Assembly: GCA_013396655.1 (NCBI GenBank) | Contig: WBMV01008570.1 | Coordinates: 244,977 to 308,976, forward strand | Source: Campylorhamphus procurvoides | Lineage: Eukaryota > Chordata > Aves > Passeriformes > Dendrocolaptidae | Reading direction: 5' to 3' | DNA: 64,000 nucleotides | Part shown: positions 1 through 14,609 of the stretch, one piece after another | Layout of the letters: each line of letters starts with the position of its first letter | Numbering within the stretch: the stretch's first letter is position 1 | Notes under the pieces: generated by a model | What the model saw: only the letters and a program-made list of their open reading frames with translations | Told to the model about the DNA's origin: nothing | Database searches by the model: none | Program-made: the position numbers and the translations under genes

Positions 1-3000
1 AGATGGAAGAGACACAACTTTTGCCAGTATCTGGGAGGAATGAGGGAGTTTCATACTCAAAAGTGATTTGATGAAAAGTGTTCTAGACATAGAAGCTCTA
101 TGAATGAGAGCAGTGAGGTGCACCAATAAGACTTTTCAGGAGAGACCTATCTAGAAATAAAAGATTACAAGCAACCAGCTGGGAAGAACTTGGTGTTGAG
201 AGGGAATTAGGCAATTATCAGGAAATATGCATTTTGCAGACGAGATGTAAATATACCAGAAAAATAGGGGAACTTGGCTTGAACACAACAAAATGAGAGA
301 CAAGGTGCCAGTGTTTGCATGATGCCTACTCTCAGGAGCTGGAGGACAGAGGGGACAGTGCAACCTGTTCATCTGATTGATTGACGATTAGGACTTAAGT
401 GGAGTGAGATAAATTCAGGACTCATAGCAGGATTCAAACGAGCACAAATATGTGTGTTTGCATGTGTATAGGAAAAAGCAGGAACTGGACAGTGATGTAT
501 CACAATTTGTGTGGAATAACCACCCACCACAACTGAGAAACCCACACATTTTGAGTAAGATTAGGCGACAAACTGATAATAGTATCCAAAATGCACATAT
601 ACTGTTTAACAGTCTGGACAGTGAAACATCAGAAGAAAAAACTTTGCCCCATTTTAAAGGGTCAGTATACAGGCTGAGATAATAGCATGCTTTTGTTACG
701 AAAATATCTACACAGCTTTCTCCTTCAGACTACCAGGGGAAAGTCTCCAGTGAATTCTGTAGAATTCACACAGAACTACAGTCACCAGTGCTACTGAGAG
801 GAAATTAATGACATGAATTATTGCAACTATGGTATCTTTGTCCATGGTTTTGTCGAAAATGAAGTTATTCTCTCCCAGTTTTAGTAAGTGAAAGGAAATA
901 AACATGGGATGGAGTGTAAGACCAGGTCACCACAACTGAGATACTCATGAATATAGTCTCTTGAATATTTATTGAAATAGCTAAAGGGAAAAAAATGCAG
1001 CAAAAAAAACCCCAAACAAAATACACTTGGTATACAGAAATCACATACAAACAGAATATACTAGTGGAATACACATGGTCTCTATGTCCGCATAGAATTA
1101 AAACTCTCCACGTGGCTAAAACTTGTACTTCACATTCAGAAAGAGCTCCCGTGGATGTATGTAGAAGATTCACAAATTTTGTCACTCAGCAGCATTTTAA
1201 CTAACATATTTTTTAAAACCACAGTAACTATATTGCAGTAAGAGTCAGGGGAGAAGGCACAGATTGAGTCTCACCCCCTCACAAATGTAACCTCAGCAAG
1301 ATCTTCAACTTTTCTTCAAAAACAATTCAGCTAATGAGTTAGTTTGAGGGAACCAGAACAGCTACATATTTTTTAAGGTAAGCATTTATCTTTGTGCATG
1401 TAATAACATGCCTATGAAGAATAATAAAAAAGCTATGTAAAATTATCTGCCAGCCCTTGAACTGTCATGTCACTTAGCAATAAAAAGTTATTGTAGTCCT
1501 GTAGCAGCCTGTTTCATATATCTCTATTTAACTAGTACCTCATATCATGACTGCTACTTTGTTGCTCGGCTACAATGATGCCGAGAATTTCCTGTTTTGA
1601 TTAAGCAATCCCCATTTTCTCTCCATATACATTTTCATTTAACTCTGGTCTGTATCATTTTACAGAAGTTCTAATGGCAAAAGGTACAAAAAAAGTGAGA
1701 ATTTTAAGGACATTTCGGGTCATTTCAAGTACTGTCCTGTGCTACTTAATGCAATCTGGCTACTTTGTTTTCTGAGAGAAACTATTTGATGACATAGGAA
1801 AACAAACCCATGATATTGGTTTACAGTAGGCCTTAGGGTTTCATCCTCTTCCTGATCAAGCTAATTAAAAAGAACCCCAAAATCCAAAAAACCAAAAAAA
1901 CCCCAACAAAACCCCAAAACCTAAATTGGCCTTGTACATTGTCACAAAAATGCATCAGATCAAACTAAAAATCTAGTATGTACCTTTTAGTATGTTACTA
2001 AGGTGTGTGTATATATATTTTTTATGAAAACTGTTTTGCAAAACCCGTTCCTCCCCATGGCCCAGACACAGTGGCCTGTCTCTTTCTAGCAAATTGTCAA
2101 GACAGAAGACACATTCCTTTGAAACCAGAGATGCAGCAACCATTAACAGACTCTGTGGGCATGGCTGGGAACCCCTGATAGATCAGTGGTTCAGGGTTTA
2201 AGATCCCAAATGTACCCAAGGGTGTTGCTGAGTAGTGATGGCTTTGCTCATATTCTTAGAGAACTATTAGAAATATGCAAGGATAGCAGAAAAGGATGTC
2301 TCCTTCTAGTTTCATTATTAGATTCTGACCTGCGTTTTGTTCCCATTTGTACCTCAGGTTTACTCCTAGCAACGGAGTTGCTGAATTTTGAGGGACATGT
2401 AACAGTGGAGTGAAGAATTAGAGAAGTTAAGAAACTTACTTGTCAGAAGTGACTAAATAAGGTCAGCATCCATGGTGCTGTGCTGCTGACTGTGACCTTC
2501 AAGCTGTTCCCAAAAATGTTAATCCAGGGCACCAACTGAAGTTGTGACAAGTCATCTGCAAGTGTATTTGGTACCCCTATTTGATATTTCAGGTAAGTCT
2601 TATCAGTTAACAGTTTCAGATTAAAGAAAACATGCTCACATGATATTATGCAATACAGGCATACTAGCTCAGTGTAATTGCTGAGCTCAAAGAGGTTCTT
2701 TTAATGCTTCTAGAAAACATGCTTTGATAATATGGGCAGATAGTTTAGAAATGGTTATAAGCATCTTCTGACTGAAAGCACTGTCCTACTAGTGTTGGTG
2801 TAACTTGACAATTTTCAGAAAAGGACACTCCCAACTCTAAAAGTAAAATTGACATGCACTTGCAGTAAACATACAAATATCTTTTACCATTGTCTTGTAT
2901 ATGAAAAATAGTTTAACTTACTTAAGAATATCCTTACACTACAGTGGTAAAGTGTTTACTCTAGAATTTCTCTAGAAGATATGTACATCTACTGGAAATC

Positions 3001-6000
3001 TTAAGCCACACAGGCATCATCAACAGCTTATCACACATACATGATGCTTCTCCCTTTCACACAAGTTTATATACACTGAGTAAATAATTAAATATTGCAC
3101 TTATTGGCCCATGATCCCTCAGTTCTGAGGTATTCAAAAAATAGAAAACATATCTATTTTTTTGTAACATAATTTCATGCAACATTTAAGACATTTGAAA
3201 TCCACAATCACTAGTATATAGGTTACACATTGTGACAGTCCGACTGAGTCACAACACATCTGACATTACTGACAAAATACTGAACAGGAGTTACAGCACA
3301 AACATTTCATTTATCACTAGTTGCAGGTACATGTCAGAATTACTTGAGGAAATCTATCGCCAGAAGTGGTAAGCAATCTCTAGCTTTCATTTCTGCATGT
3401 TATGCATGATCCTGAAGCTATTGGAAAATGGGGATTTTTGCTTCCCCTCCAGATTAAATACCAAGTACCTTATTCTACAAATGACAAGCCATCTACCTCT
3501 GCTAGAACCATGGATAATAAACCTATGGTCTTCAAATGTAATACATTTGATTTCCAGCAGTAATGAAAATTTATGGAAAAATTCCACTGTGGCTTTTAGG
3601 GAAGGTGGCACTGAACATCAACAAATAACAGTGAGAACTGAATGAGTATCAAAGATGTACTGCTGTACAAGTGCATATTATATGTGTGTAGTTACAAATT
3701 TTGCTTTACTGAAGATCCATGGATAAATCAAACCAACCAACCAAAAAATTTTTAAAAAAAAAGGGAAAAAAAAAAAGCTTAATTTGCAAAGGTGAAATAC
3801 ATTTACCCCTAAATAAATAAAACTGGTAGAATTCATTCAAATAATTGAGATGAGTTGCCTCTTTAAATGAGACTTGACAAATTATGAACCTTGGAGAATC
3901 TAGAGTCAAAATGTATGGATTAAATCGTGTAAATTAACACAACTTACTCCCCCACTGGCATAAGGGAAGACATGTTGTGCTTTACACCCCCTGAGGGTTT
4001 ATCTATGAGGATTCAAATCCATGATCTCACTGCTAAATCTGTCACCCTAAAGAAGAATTAGGCTCATACATTGTGTGTCTACATAAAAGAGGCCAAGAAG
4101 GATTCGGTCCACCAGCATAACAAAAATTTAGTTGATGCCTGTAAAAATGCAAGTAATAAAACTTACCTCTCACAAATAAATATAAAAAAGAGTAGTTGGG
4201 GAGGGGTACAGTTTGGGGGGGGGCTTCTTTTTGAATGCAATTGCAGCATCATTCATCTGCTACAGAAGAAACAAATGCATCATCATCAAATACAGAATTT
4301 TTGTGACTATTTTTTTCTTACAAATGGCAAACTCAAAGCATTCTCAAAGTTAGGATCAAGCGCCAGCAAATTTTGTGCATCCTGAAATAGCACTTAATTT
4401 CTAAAATAAAGAAGGTGCAGGTGGTACACATGAATATACAGAGCTGAACAGACTGGGAAGAAAATCTTTCAGACTGGTGCTCTGGAAAAGGCCACATAGA
4501 TGTAGTTGCTCAGGTAGTTTCTCTAGACATTACATTAAGTATAAGCACAAGGAACAAACAGTTCCAGGTAACAGTCACTTACACAGCTGTTCAGAGAGAA
4601 AGAGTATTTTTTGACAGAAAATCAAGCTAGTTCATATGCATTTAAAACAACAAATGAACAAGTATAAATAAAGTCTAAATAAATTGGTCTAATCACCAGC
4701 AATAAAAATAAAAGATACAGAATTAAATTAGTTGTGTTATAGCTTGTGAACATCAACTCTTAAAAGAAAAACAAACCAAAATGTGTCTGAAGGTTCAACC
4801 CAGCAGGGCTCGGTAGCTGTTCAGCAGGCTGATGCCAGGAGACACCACAGGAACCAGTCATTCCATGCTTCTGTGTGCTCCCAAGGCATTTTTGGAGCAC
4901 TAGTTTGAAGGTACAGTGAGCAACACAACATCAGAGCATGATAAGGCTGGTACCATGTGCAGGATTAGCCTGCTGCTATATCCTTTAGTCTAGATCATAA
5001 CTTGGAAAATTGGTTGTGTAGTATTAGTTCAGCTGGCACTATGGAACTCAGGACCCTCTGCTCAAAGGCATCTAATCTCTCAGAAATTTAACATGCTCTG
5101 TATGTCAGCTGCTGTATTCACCAAATGGATAAATCTCATCTGAAGGGGGTATCTGTGGCTGGACCAATGATTTGCTCTGATAGTTAGTCCTATTTCTGTG
5201 CAAGAGTGACAACAAATTAATGCAAGGTGTGCAAGCACTTTTTCACCAAGATTTGTGATGAAGCTGGAAGTAGTTTTGGATTGGTTATCTCAGGCTTCAA
5301 TTTAATGATCCATCCTCTCTTCCACCGCTAAAATATGATGTTTTGGAGCTGGTAAATTGTAATTTTCCTACGCTAATGGATCGATCAAGGATTTAACCAA
5401 AATCTGCTTGTCCCCTCCAACAACTCATAATCCTTGGATATGTGTGAAGAACAAGACATTCATTGTTTAAATTTAGGCCCTTGATCAAGTTGTGATGGGT
5501 TTTCCGAAAATATTCAGCCTACTTAAATTTAGGAAAACTGCAGTTCTACCACATAAGTCAAGAGAAGCCAAAACAGATTGACACATGCTGCTTTTGTATG
5601 TTCTATCCTGTAACAGGCCAAGGCATAATTTCAATACCACTGACCCCCTCAGAATTCTTAGAACATTTGGGGTAGGGATAGTAATTTACTTCTCAAACCC
5701 TTTTCTGTCATTGGTGTTTCCCTACAATAGCCAAGTTCCAGCTGAGAGAGGTATTGAGAGTATGATGCTCATGATCTATGCGACAAAATCTTATAGCAGA
5801 AAACTCAATATTGCTGTGAAGCATGTGTCTGCAAAAGCCAACCTGTGATGGAGGATCAAAGCCTACTTTTCCAATAGTAGGTAGCCTAGATTGTTAAGAA
5901 AAGGTCTACTTGAACTTCTACATATTTTCAGTTTCAGAGAAAGTCATGGTAGGATAAATTTGAGACCTCATCAGATCTCTCCCAACCTTCTACTCAAAAG

Positions 6001-7769
6001 AGTATCACCTAAGAGGTCTGAGCAATTTTCCCAGGGTTTTTTCCCTTCTGATCTGGAAAAACTCCAAGTATTTTATTTGAACATTTTAAAATTATCTAAT
6101 TCTGAACTCCATGAAAATGTCTGAGTGTCAATAGAAAATTCCTAGATTTCAAATACTGACTAGTTCTGCTGCTGTACTTCAGATGAGTATTTTCCTTTTA
6201 ACACATCTCTGACACTCTAAGGAACAACATTACTCTGGCAGCTGCTTCCAGCATCTTTCCCATCTTATGCAGAAGGCCAAACATGTGTGGATGCCTGGGA
6301 GTTTAGTTTTCTCAGAAACGTGAAGCACAGATTCTCCCTCTGATCTTGTTACTCTTCTGATCATGCAAAATGAAAAGCAATTAATTAATCCCATTTATGT
6401 AAAGAACTATTTATCTACCACATAACTGTTTAAAAAGATATATGCTAGTAATATATATCCACTACAGATTAGAGTCTACATGGTCATACTGAGGCAGGGA
6501 TGGTCTTAAATTCATTGCAATGGAATTAAAGCAAAATGTGGCTGTAGCAAGGGACATCTTGAAGTCTTTTTTATATTGTTTCATTGTGCACAGGAGATGA
6601 TAATTTTGCAGCAAGCATCCCAGAGCAAAGTTAGAAGAATACTTGCACTTTTAACCATGCTGCAGAATGTGTTCAAGCTCATGGATTATGTGGTTATGTC
6701 CTCCTCTATCCTCACCTTGCCTGAGACCATTCAGGTTAATAATACAAACCAAAATTTTTTTAAAGCACTTGACAGCTGAAGCTGAATTCTGTCACAAGGC
6801 TTTCGCAGTCCTTTTTCTCCAGCAGGAATGACTACACATAACAGTAAAAGCTTGAAAAACTGCCCGTTGTCTCAAACTAAGCTTCCTCAACTTTATATTC
6901 TTTTTTTTTTTTTTTCAAATCATCTGGTACCTAGTGGGTGAAGAGGTACTAATGAAAGCCTCTCAGCATAGTTAGCAACACACTGCCTTAGATGAGGAAG
7001 GAAAGAGCAGCAACAGGGAGAGACAGGTCTGGATATCACATGCCTCTTCTACCTGGCTGCTCACTGGCCCTAAAGAGGATAGTGTTTTCTCTTGGTGGAA
7101 GTAAATCAGTCTCCAAGTCTATTAGGAAAAAAAGTCCTTAAGTAAACTAGCTAACAGGGTGATCTAAAGTCCTAGACTAAACAAAGAACATTTACTCATC
7201 TAAGTTAGATGGCCAATGGAGCACCATCATGCCATATCCATTTTACACGTGTCTATATGCCTTGTTTGGAAGTAATTTTTACGTATCAAAGTGTATGTAG
7301 ATTATTTAATCAGTTTAAAAAAAAGTGACTTTTCTTTCTGTGTGTCAGGAGTTATAAAAATTACCTTTGAAAATCATAAAGTGTGTAGAGGGACTTCTTT
7401 GAAGTTGTGAGCCATTTTGAGTACCAAATGTTACTTCCTTTTTTTTATATATCTTCAGATTTTTTGCACTGTGAACAGTTTAAGAAATGTCAGCCTTGTT
7501 CTAAATTCTGTCTAACTGGAATAATACAATAGACAATGCTTCTTCAATTATGCTGTTTAGTTAAAAAATGTCATTGTAAGGCAAGTAAAGCAGTTGTACA
7601 AAGTACTTCAGGGCACAGATGTAAGCAGTCACTAAAGGAGTAAAAACTGTGAAATATGACCATTTTAACTCTTTATTAGAAAGAATTTGTGTACTTTTTC
7701 TGCTACCTTCCCTGCCTTTTTTTGATCTTATTAATATGTTCAGTCTAAGACTATAAATGTTGAAAATTT
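1..7769. other. Non-coding flank downstream of RAB3C
   Basis: I see no convincing exon here. The open reading frames are short, start at arbitrary ATGs and lack splice signals that keep a frame. Low-complexity patches include an A/C-rich stretch at 1869-1922, a G-rich run near 4198-4223 and poly-T at 6901-6915. A textbook donor (cag|gtaagt) at about 2592 has no open frame behind it. The region lies 3' of RAB3C on that gene's strand. Confidence 0.6.
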
Positions 7770-8877
7770 TTTATTACTCATGAAGTTTTAAAAATTCAAA
7801 TTCTCTTGCCAAAACCGATGGAAAAAATGAGGTCAAACTTCAGTTCACTGACATAATCAGCACTTCTGCAATAGGTCTGAGTAAAATACAGGTGTTTGTA
7901 GGCAATGGTGGCTGTCTTAGTGACTGAATGGGAGATGAAATTCCTGAAAATCAAAGCATGTAGGTTTGACAGCAACTTGATAAGGTAGTTTTGACAATGA
8001 AAAACTAAGCACAATGGATTTGACTCTGTCAGGGATAATATAGAACTCAGTGGTTAGTATCTCATGCAGATAGAAATGAAAGAGCCAGCCAGCCCTTTAC
8101 TATAGGGGTAGGTAGGACTGGGATCTCTGTAATGATGGAATGAGAAATCAAGTCCAGTTTCAGGAAGTTATTAGATAGACATGTGGCTCCCATGGAAAAG
8201 TAAACACACTAACTATCCAGATAGGATAGTTACCTATTATGTCTGAGAGTCTGGACTGAATACCATCCAACTGGAAACTCATGGAAAATTTTGGTGGCTT
8301 TGGGTCCAGGAACTAACTTCTTTCTAACTTCTGCAGTTTCCAGTCAGCCAGGATGTGTAAGATAATGAATGTAGATTTGCCAAGGTAATGTGCTACAGGA
8401 AGCGTTCCTTATACAAATGACCCTGACAAAATGAGGGATTGTCCCACTACAAGGATACTTCTACACTGATTTTCAGGCAGGAGAGTATATAAGTAGCATC
8501 ATAAGCCTTATTCTAAAATATCCTGGCCGTACCTTATGGATTACAATATATAATTTGAAAGTGATGAAGTGAGAGACAATTCTAGGCAAATGTGGTCTGA
8601 GGACATGGCACCAGCTGAAGTAGGTGTGATGTAAAACACTAAAAAGAAAAGAGAAATTAATAGCCACCCTGCATGCAAGAGCCAGACGCTAAAATACGGA
8701 TCATCCTTTCAGACTAATAATTGTTCTATTTCCATATGCATACTCAAACAGCTGCTGACATAAAATAAGACTATTCTCCCAAATAAATTAATAAGACAGT
8801 ATAAATAAAGGCATATAGACCATTCAAAAGCACTCTGTTGGCAACAGAACACATTGGAGCCTCTGCTGATAGCTGCA
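7770..8877 (-). other. RAB3C: Probable 3' UTR of RAB3C
   Basis: This stretch follows the RAB3C stop codon on the minus strand. The first canonical AATAAA I noticed on that strand is the complement of tttatt at 7770-7775, about 1.1 kb past the stop; another lies near 7667. The UTR end is therefore a guess from a hexamer only. No open frame continues from the exon. Confidence 0.3.
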
Positions 8878-9065
8878 TCAACAGCTGCAGTTGGGCTGCT
8901 GTGGAGGAGGGGTGTCCTTTAGCTGTGTATTCTGGTTGCTGGCAGCAATGGTGGGATTCGTCTCCAGACTTTCTGACATTTTGTCACAGATGATATCCAC
9001 AAGGCGCTCAAATGTCTGCTTGACATTAATGTTTTCCTTGGCACTTGTTTCAAAAAATTCAAATC
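8878..9065 (-). CDS. RAB3C: RAB3C last coding exon (C-terminal part)
   Basis: This exon encodes the C-terminal part of RAB3C, a Rab3-class small GTPase of synaptic and secretory vesicles that acts in regulated exocytosis. On the minus strand it follows a strong acceptor (ttattttcttag|G). It completes a Gly codon begun in the previous exon and reads [11 protein letters not shown], which carries the G5 guanine-binding motif ETSAK, then [21 protein letters not shown] variable tail with a TPPP run ends in NCSC and TGA. The terminal CSC is a CXC motif, which in Rab3 proteins takes two geranylgeranyl groups for membrane anchoring. The MSESLET and LK-TPPP-QPNC pattern fits RAB3C better than RAB3A, B or D. 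Tail residues differ from mammalian RAB3C, as expected for this variable region. Confidence 0.95.
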
Positions 9066-12000
9066 CTAAGAAAATAAACAACACATTTATGTTGTATGCA
9101 TATTTCAGTATCTTCAATAAATATACAAACTTCTCTTGGCCAAGGAAGAATTGAGAGACACTCACAAAGGAAACATGTTTGAGGACACATAAAAGAAGAA
9201 CAGTTAAAATTTTAACACAATCAGAGTAAATACACTAGGGTTATTTGTTTTATACAAAGCCTGATAAAGTCAAGACTGCTCAAAATCTATTCCCTTAGAC
9301 ATACACTACTTTAAAGCAGTCTCATTTAAAACATGATACCATTTTGAGTGTATTATTTTAGAAATGCCTTATATATACAGCCATTGGGAAGAAATAATCT
9401 GCTGCTCCATCTCTATTATGTTCCTTGGAGCATTATTCAGCTGGAAACAACAACTTCCATTGTGTTACTAAGCTGGTGCCAAAATAGAAAACTATGTTTG
9501 GAAAAGTACAGATAAAAAAACCATGCAAGACAAGGCAAATTTTTTTCAATTTGATATTTACTAAAGTTAGACATGAATCCGTAGGGCACAAGGGTTGGCT
9601 GACAATGAGAGGATGCCTGAGAAATGGCACCTACATCCAATTGAAAACTCAGAGAACTTCGATAGCTTTGGGTCCAACTTGGGTCCAGCCTTGGAGAAGA
9701 TATTACGAAGAAGAATGAATCTTAAGGACATTTATGAGTGCAGTTTTTACAGTTAAGATATATGAGATGATCATGAAATGGCAGATATGATAGCTAGGTA
9801 AGAGATCTGGACAGAGAAAAGCAGAAGATTAAAGGAAAAGAATTATAAAGAAGAGATCCATGTCAGGAAATACTGTAACATGGGTAGGATCAAGAAAACT
9901 GGCCTACTATCATGGTGAGGATGTTTTGCATAAGAAACTTAGAAGCATCCATTCTCTGAGTCAAATACAGGGTAACAGAGTGTGAACCACAATCTAATTG
10001 TTTCAAGTCAAATAAAAAATAGACACTGCAACCATGGTGATTTCTGTGACATTTTAGATGCAATTTTGATATAAGAAGGAAATTGCAGTCATAGTAGTAG
10101 CGCAGCTGGGTGTCAGGTAATGATGGTATTCCACCACCTTAGACATTGACTGTCAGGACCTTCCCAGCTAGACTTTGCTGCATAGAAGAGACAATGCACT
10201 GAGCAGTGAGAAAGTGACTGAACTCCCAGAGGCCTCCGTAACAAATAAATACTTTTTCTCTACAGGAACTGTATAGGTGGGAATTTCGGACAGCCATGGG
10301 GATTACCCCAATCAGCCTCTGCTCTGCATAGACCATCTAATAGGAACTATTTACATGCTTAAATGTGCTGGTAAACACCTCAGGTAGAGGATGGGACATA
10401 TTTGTGGGCTCTTCCCAGACAGATCCTGTTGTAGAACAGACTCAGTTGCGCATTGTTAAGACATTTGTAGATGATCCATGGAAACTGTTCTTGCAGGTAC
10501 AGAAATGGTCACATGGAACAGTCTTTTGATACCATTTAAGACAGTTAGGAAAAGCTTTGTTCACAGTTTCTGGCAATCACAGTCAAGGAATCATTGTAGT
10601 GGGTACATAGGACCAGCTGGATTACAAGATTCAGCAGAACAGTTCAGAATCTCATCTGATGCAGCTGAAGACACCATCATAAAGACCCTCGCGAGAGGCT
10701 CCTGTAGCCATCTGGACAGCAACTGATTGTCTTATGTAAGGGATTCCTCATATGAATGTCACCTTATGCAAAACATCACAATAAATTAGATTGATTCTTT
10801 TTGTTTGTTTAACTTAAACAGTGTCTGTAGAAAAGTTTTAACCAGATATAGAGCACTTTTCCTAGTGGAGCATGCCTGGAATAAACACCTGAATTCTGGT
10901 TGTTTTCATTTTGTTATGAAATATTTTGCAGAGCTTTTTCCCCATGACATCTCCCCTCCTGACTCATCTTGCAATTATTTTACTAATAGTGCTTAGACAC
11001 CCTAAGCTTCTAAAATCCTTGTGTATGGGGCGTCAGTTCTATGACTTTTAATATTTTCTTCAGGGGTTTTTTCCACTGTTCATTATTAATGAGAAGAAAA
11101 GATTTTCTATGTGGGTACAAGAGTGAAGTGAGGCAGCTATCTGGTGATGCTCAGGGAAGCAGAGCTCAAAGAACACCATGTTCCCACCACCTGTGATGAT
11201 CTGTACTGCTGATGTGGATGAGACTGAGCAGAGCAGATTAATGCAAAGACATGAAAAAGCCTAAGAGGCAAGTGGGTAGGTAGGGCAGAATAGAGCTGAA
11301 ACTAAGAAAATTCAAAACATCAAAGTGTTCCCTGAACATATGTACAAAGTGTGCAAAACATGTATCAGGATGTCCTGATTTAAATGTCTTTTGTGTTTAA
11401 TTCAGTTTTCCTTTGCTGACTCTTTCCCTTATCTAACACCGTCCCTTCTACTGACTCAAAGAACACTGACAAGCTTGCAGCAGCTCCTACAGAGCATTAC
11501 AGCAGCAGGGATAGACAGGACACTGGCATAGTGCTGTTGTTCACCTGGCGATCTATAATGTACACAGAGCAGTTTAGGTATCTTCCCTGAAGCACACAAA
11601 CATCCAGAATAACTGACTTTGTTCCCTCCCTGCTTCACACTTGTACTGGCTCTGCAGAGGCTCCTTCATGACTGCACATTAACACTTGCTTATGTTTGCT
11701 TTCAAAACATAAGGAAGAAAAAATTACAGAAAGCAGTCACATGCAAAGGCTAGAACCCTCTGCACCCTCTCATCTTCCTATGGAAATGTAAGAACAAGAC
11801 GACACACTAGATAGCAAATTTTAAGCACAATTACACAGACAATACAGACAAGAGATATGTTAATGTTTCACCAGTCAATCAAGAAATTTTGATTTCAGAT
11901 TGTTTGTCCACAACCAAGACAACTTCCTTTACTGCCCCTGATGTTATATTATGTTTCACAGCTGTGCTCAATGGCATGTTCCTGCAATAACTATTATTCC

Positions 12001-13985
12001 ATGAAGAGAAACTTGAACTGTGAACCTTAGTACTGCTCTTCAATCTTAGTGCCTGTTTCAATCCAGTATTGTGAGGTGTAGTAGAGGACTACAACATCAG
12101 GGCAAGAAATAGCTGCAGAAAGCTGCAAAATCTACGTAGTCATGGGAATGAATAATTTAACAGTGGGATAGTATATGAAGGAGAGGAGTTAATGAGGCCT
12201 TATTTTCTTGCATTTACATCCTGTGGGCAGTTCAAGGTGGGCACTGGCAGGTCACTTACCTTCTTGTCTGCTATGAATAGTATCTAATAAGGTTTGCATT
12301 CACATTGCAGGCTGTCAGTCAAGGCAACTGCACGACCTTTCTCCTCTACTCAGATGTCCACTTCCTCAGAACTGTCAATATCTTTTATACAGAGACAGAC
12401 ACACATGGAATAATTGCAAAGGTCATCTCTTCTCAGAAACTGGACTCAAAGTAGCTGGTGACCATTGCTTTTCTTCACAGTATATCCTACACCTGCAGCA
12501 GACCTGCTTATGCCGTGCTTTGCTCTGTAGACCAGTAAGACAGGACCTCTGCTGTCTATACAAGCCCAGCTGATGGACTGTGTTAAGAAAAGTATTAAAA
12601 CAACGTTAAGTCCCCAAACAGAACACTGCTAATATTACCTCAGCGAAGAACAGTGCCATTCTAGACAGAGCTAGTGAAAAGATTATTAACAGAAACACTA
12701 AGGTATTTATCCAACATTTGGATATGGGTAGCCAAATTTATTAACAAAATCAAAGCTAAAGGGGGACTGTCAGCTGTGACAGAACAGACAGACCCGAGGG
12801 GCAGTTAGTAGTCATGCTCTAGCAAACACCTTCTTTTCCAGTCTTTTCAGAACAGTAGGTTTCATATAAATTTTAGTTGTATTGATTTTGATTGTGGTTT
12901 CCAGATACCCTTTAAATTAGTGCATTTGGACTATAAATTAGATTATTTCTATCAAAGAATTTTTGATTGTTTACAGGAGACATTGGTTAATTAAACCCTT
13001 GCTTCTCATTGTTATTAAGTAACTTTGCTATAATGCAGCTCCCAGCATGTGAAAGCAATGGCAGGTTGGCATTTCTCCCAGTAGAAAAACATCCTGGGGA
13101 CAGGAGCATTTAATTGCTCTGCCAATACCCTGTGTGTGTTGTAACTAAACAGAAGGCTGGTGTTCATCAGTGCTGTCAGTCTCTCTCTTTCCTCTGGCAC
13201 TAACATTTGCCCTTTAAAAAGAGCTAAAAACCAGTGAAGGATGCAAGTCTGAACAGGCATGTTCCTGCACAACCAAATGCTTTTAATTTGTAACATAAAG
13301 TTAGATGCAGCCATATGTCCATGATCTCTAAGTTGTGGGTGACCCTGCCTTGTGCACCACAGCCTCCAGTCAGCCATGAAGGCAAAACAGAACTAGCTGT
13401 TCTAGCAAGCTGTGTGCTGATATGTCAACTCCCACTTGGGTTCCTGGACTAGATGACAAAATTACAGCCCTAAAAATGCCCCTTCAGCTCAATGCCTAAA
13501 CTCATAGCTGCCTAGTACCTCCAGTGCACCCACAGATGCTTAATGTACACATTTGCCCCACAGGGCTCATAACCCAAGGCAAGCGAATGTGCACTCCAAT
13601 CCAGATGCTGGGGAGCTGCTGCTTCTTGCCACAGTCCTGGAAAGATTCAGAAACCAGTCATGTTTCTGCTCCATCTCAGCAGCAGGTCTGCTCTTGCAGG
13701 CTGCAAAGAGCATATCACATCAAATTGCACCCTGTGTAAGCACACTGACACTGACAAACACTTTGCTTTCAGGCTTACCAGTTGCTAAACGAGTTTAATT
13801 TGAAAAAATCTAATCACCGCTCAATTAGGTCTCTGGTATGTCCTCAACACAACTATTAGGTGCATAAATATCTGAGCCAAGAATAAAATGAAAATAAAAT
13901 AGGCAGGGAAGAATGATTTTGGTTTAAAGTGAGAATTTTTCTTCCTGTTTTTTTGGTGGAATTTATTTTCAAAGCATGGGGAATC

Positions 13986-14036
13986 AAGAGAAGGAAAGAA
14001 AAAGAGAGACACAGAGAGAGAGAGAGGAAGAAAGAG
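13986..14036. repeat. Purine-rich (GA) low-complexity tract
   Basis: This is an almost uninterrupted run of A and G with several consecutive AG units. It lies in the RAB3C intron. On the RAB3C strand it is a pyrimidine tract. Confidence 0.7.
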
Positions 14037-14547
14037 CTAAAAATAAGGACTTCAAGGAAGAAATGGCCCAAAAGAGATGAGAAGAAAAAAACTGGAGAGA
14101 ACAAAACCACACCAAAATATAAAACATAAGGTATGTGCTTACATCTGAGGGATAAATTACTATCTCTTTGGAGTGACAAGCTGTGGAGGTACACTGAAGT
14201 CACAGGTACTGCTGACCCTAGGGCACATAATATTCAGAGTCCTTTGCAGGTGCCCTGAGTGCAGCATGAGGGCTGGCTTTTGCCACTCCTTGCAGAAGGG
14301 AATGTGAGAGCTCACCCAGAAGGGCCTGTTTCATTTTGTTTTCTAACATTGGTTGTTGGCCTCTAAGGGAGACAGCATGCCAGGATAAATTTAGAAAACA
14401 GGCGAGTGCACCCCAGGTCATGCTCAGACACGCTGAATGCCCCCGGTCACGGGTGATCTGGGTGGCAGAGCGCAAGAAATGTGAAGGCGCAGAAAATCTG
14501 ATGGGAAGGACACTGCTCTGAAAACTGCTGGACAGAACATAGGTGTA

Positions 14548-14609
14548 TTTTACTGGGTCATCACACTAGGTGATCCCTGGAATTCCTTTCCAACCAACAC
14601 TTCTATGAC
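14548..14609 (+). mobile_element. CR1 LINE 3'-end fragment
   Basis: The segment has the order typical of the CR1 3' end on the plus strand: 'aggtgatccctggaattcc', 'ttccaacca' and 'ttctatgac'. Only about 60 bp is recognisable. The slightly CpG-richer sequence just upstream (14220-14520) may belong to it or to another insertion that I cannot classify. Confidence 0.4.

Noticed and set aside
2550..2598. Perfect donor-like site (cag|gtaagt) at about 2592
   Set aside because: No open frame or acceptor upstream could make a coding exon, and perfect donors occur by chance at this scale.
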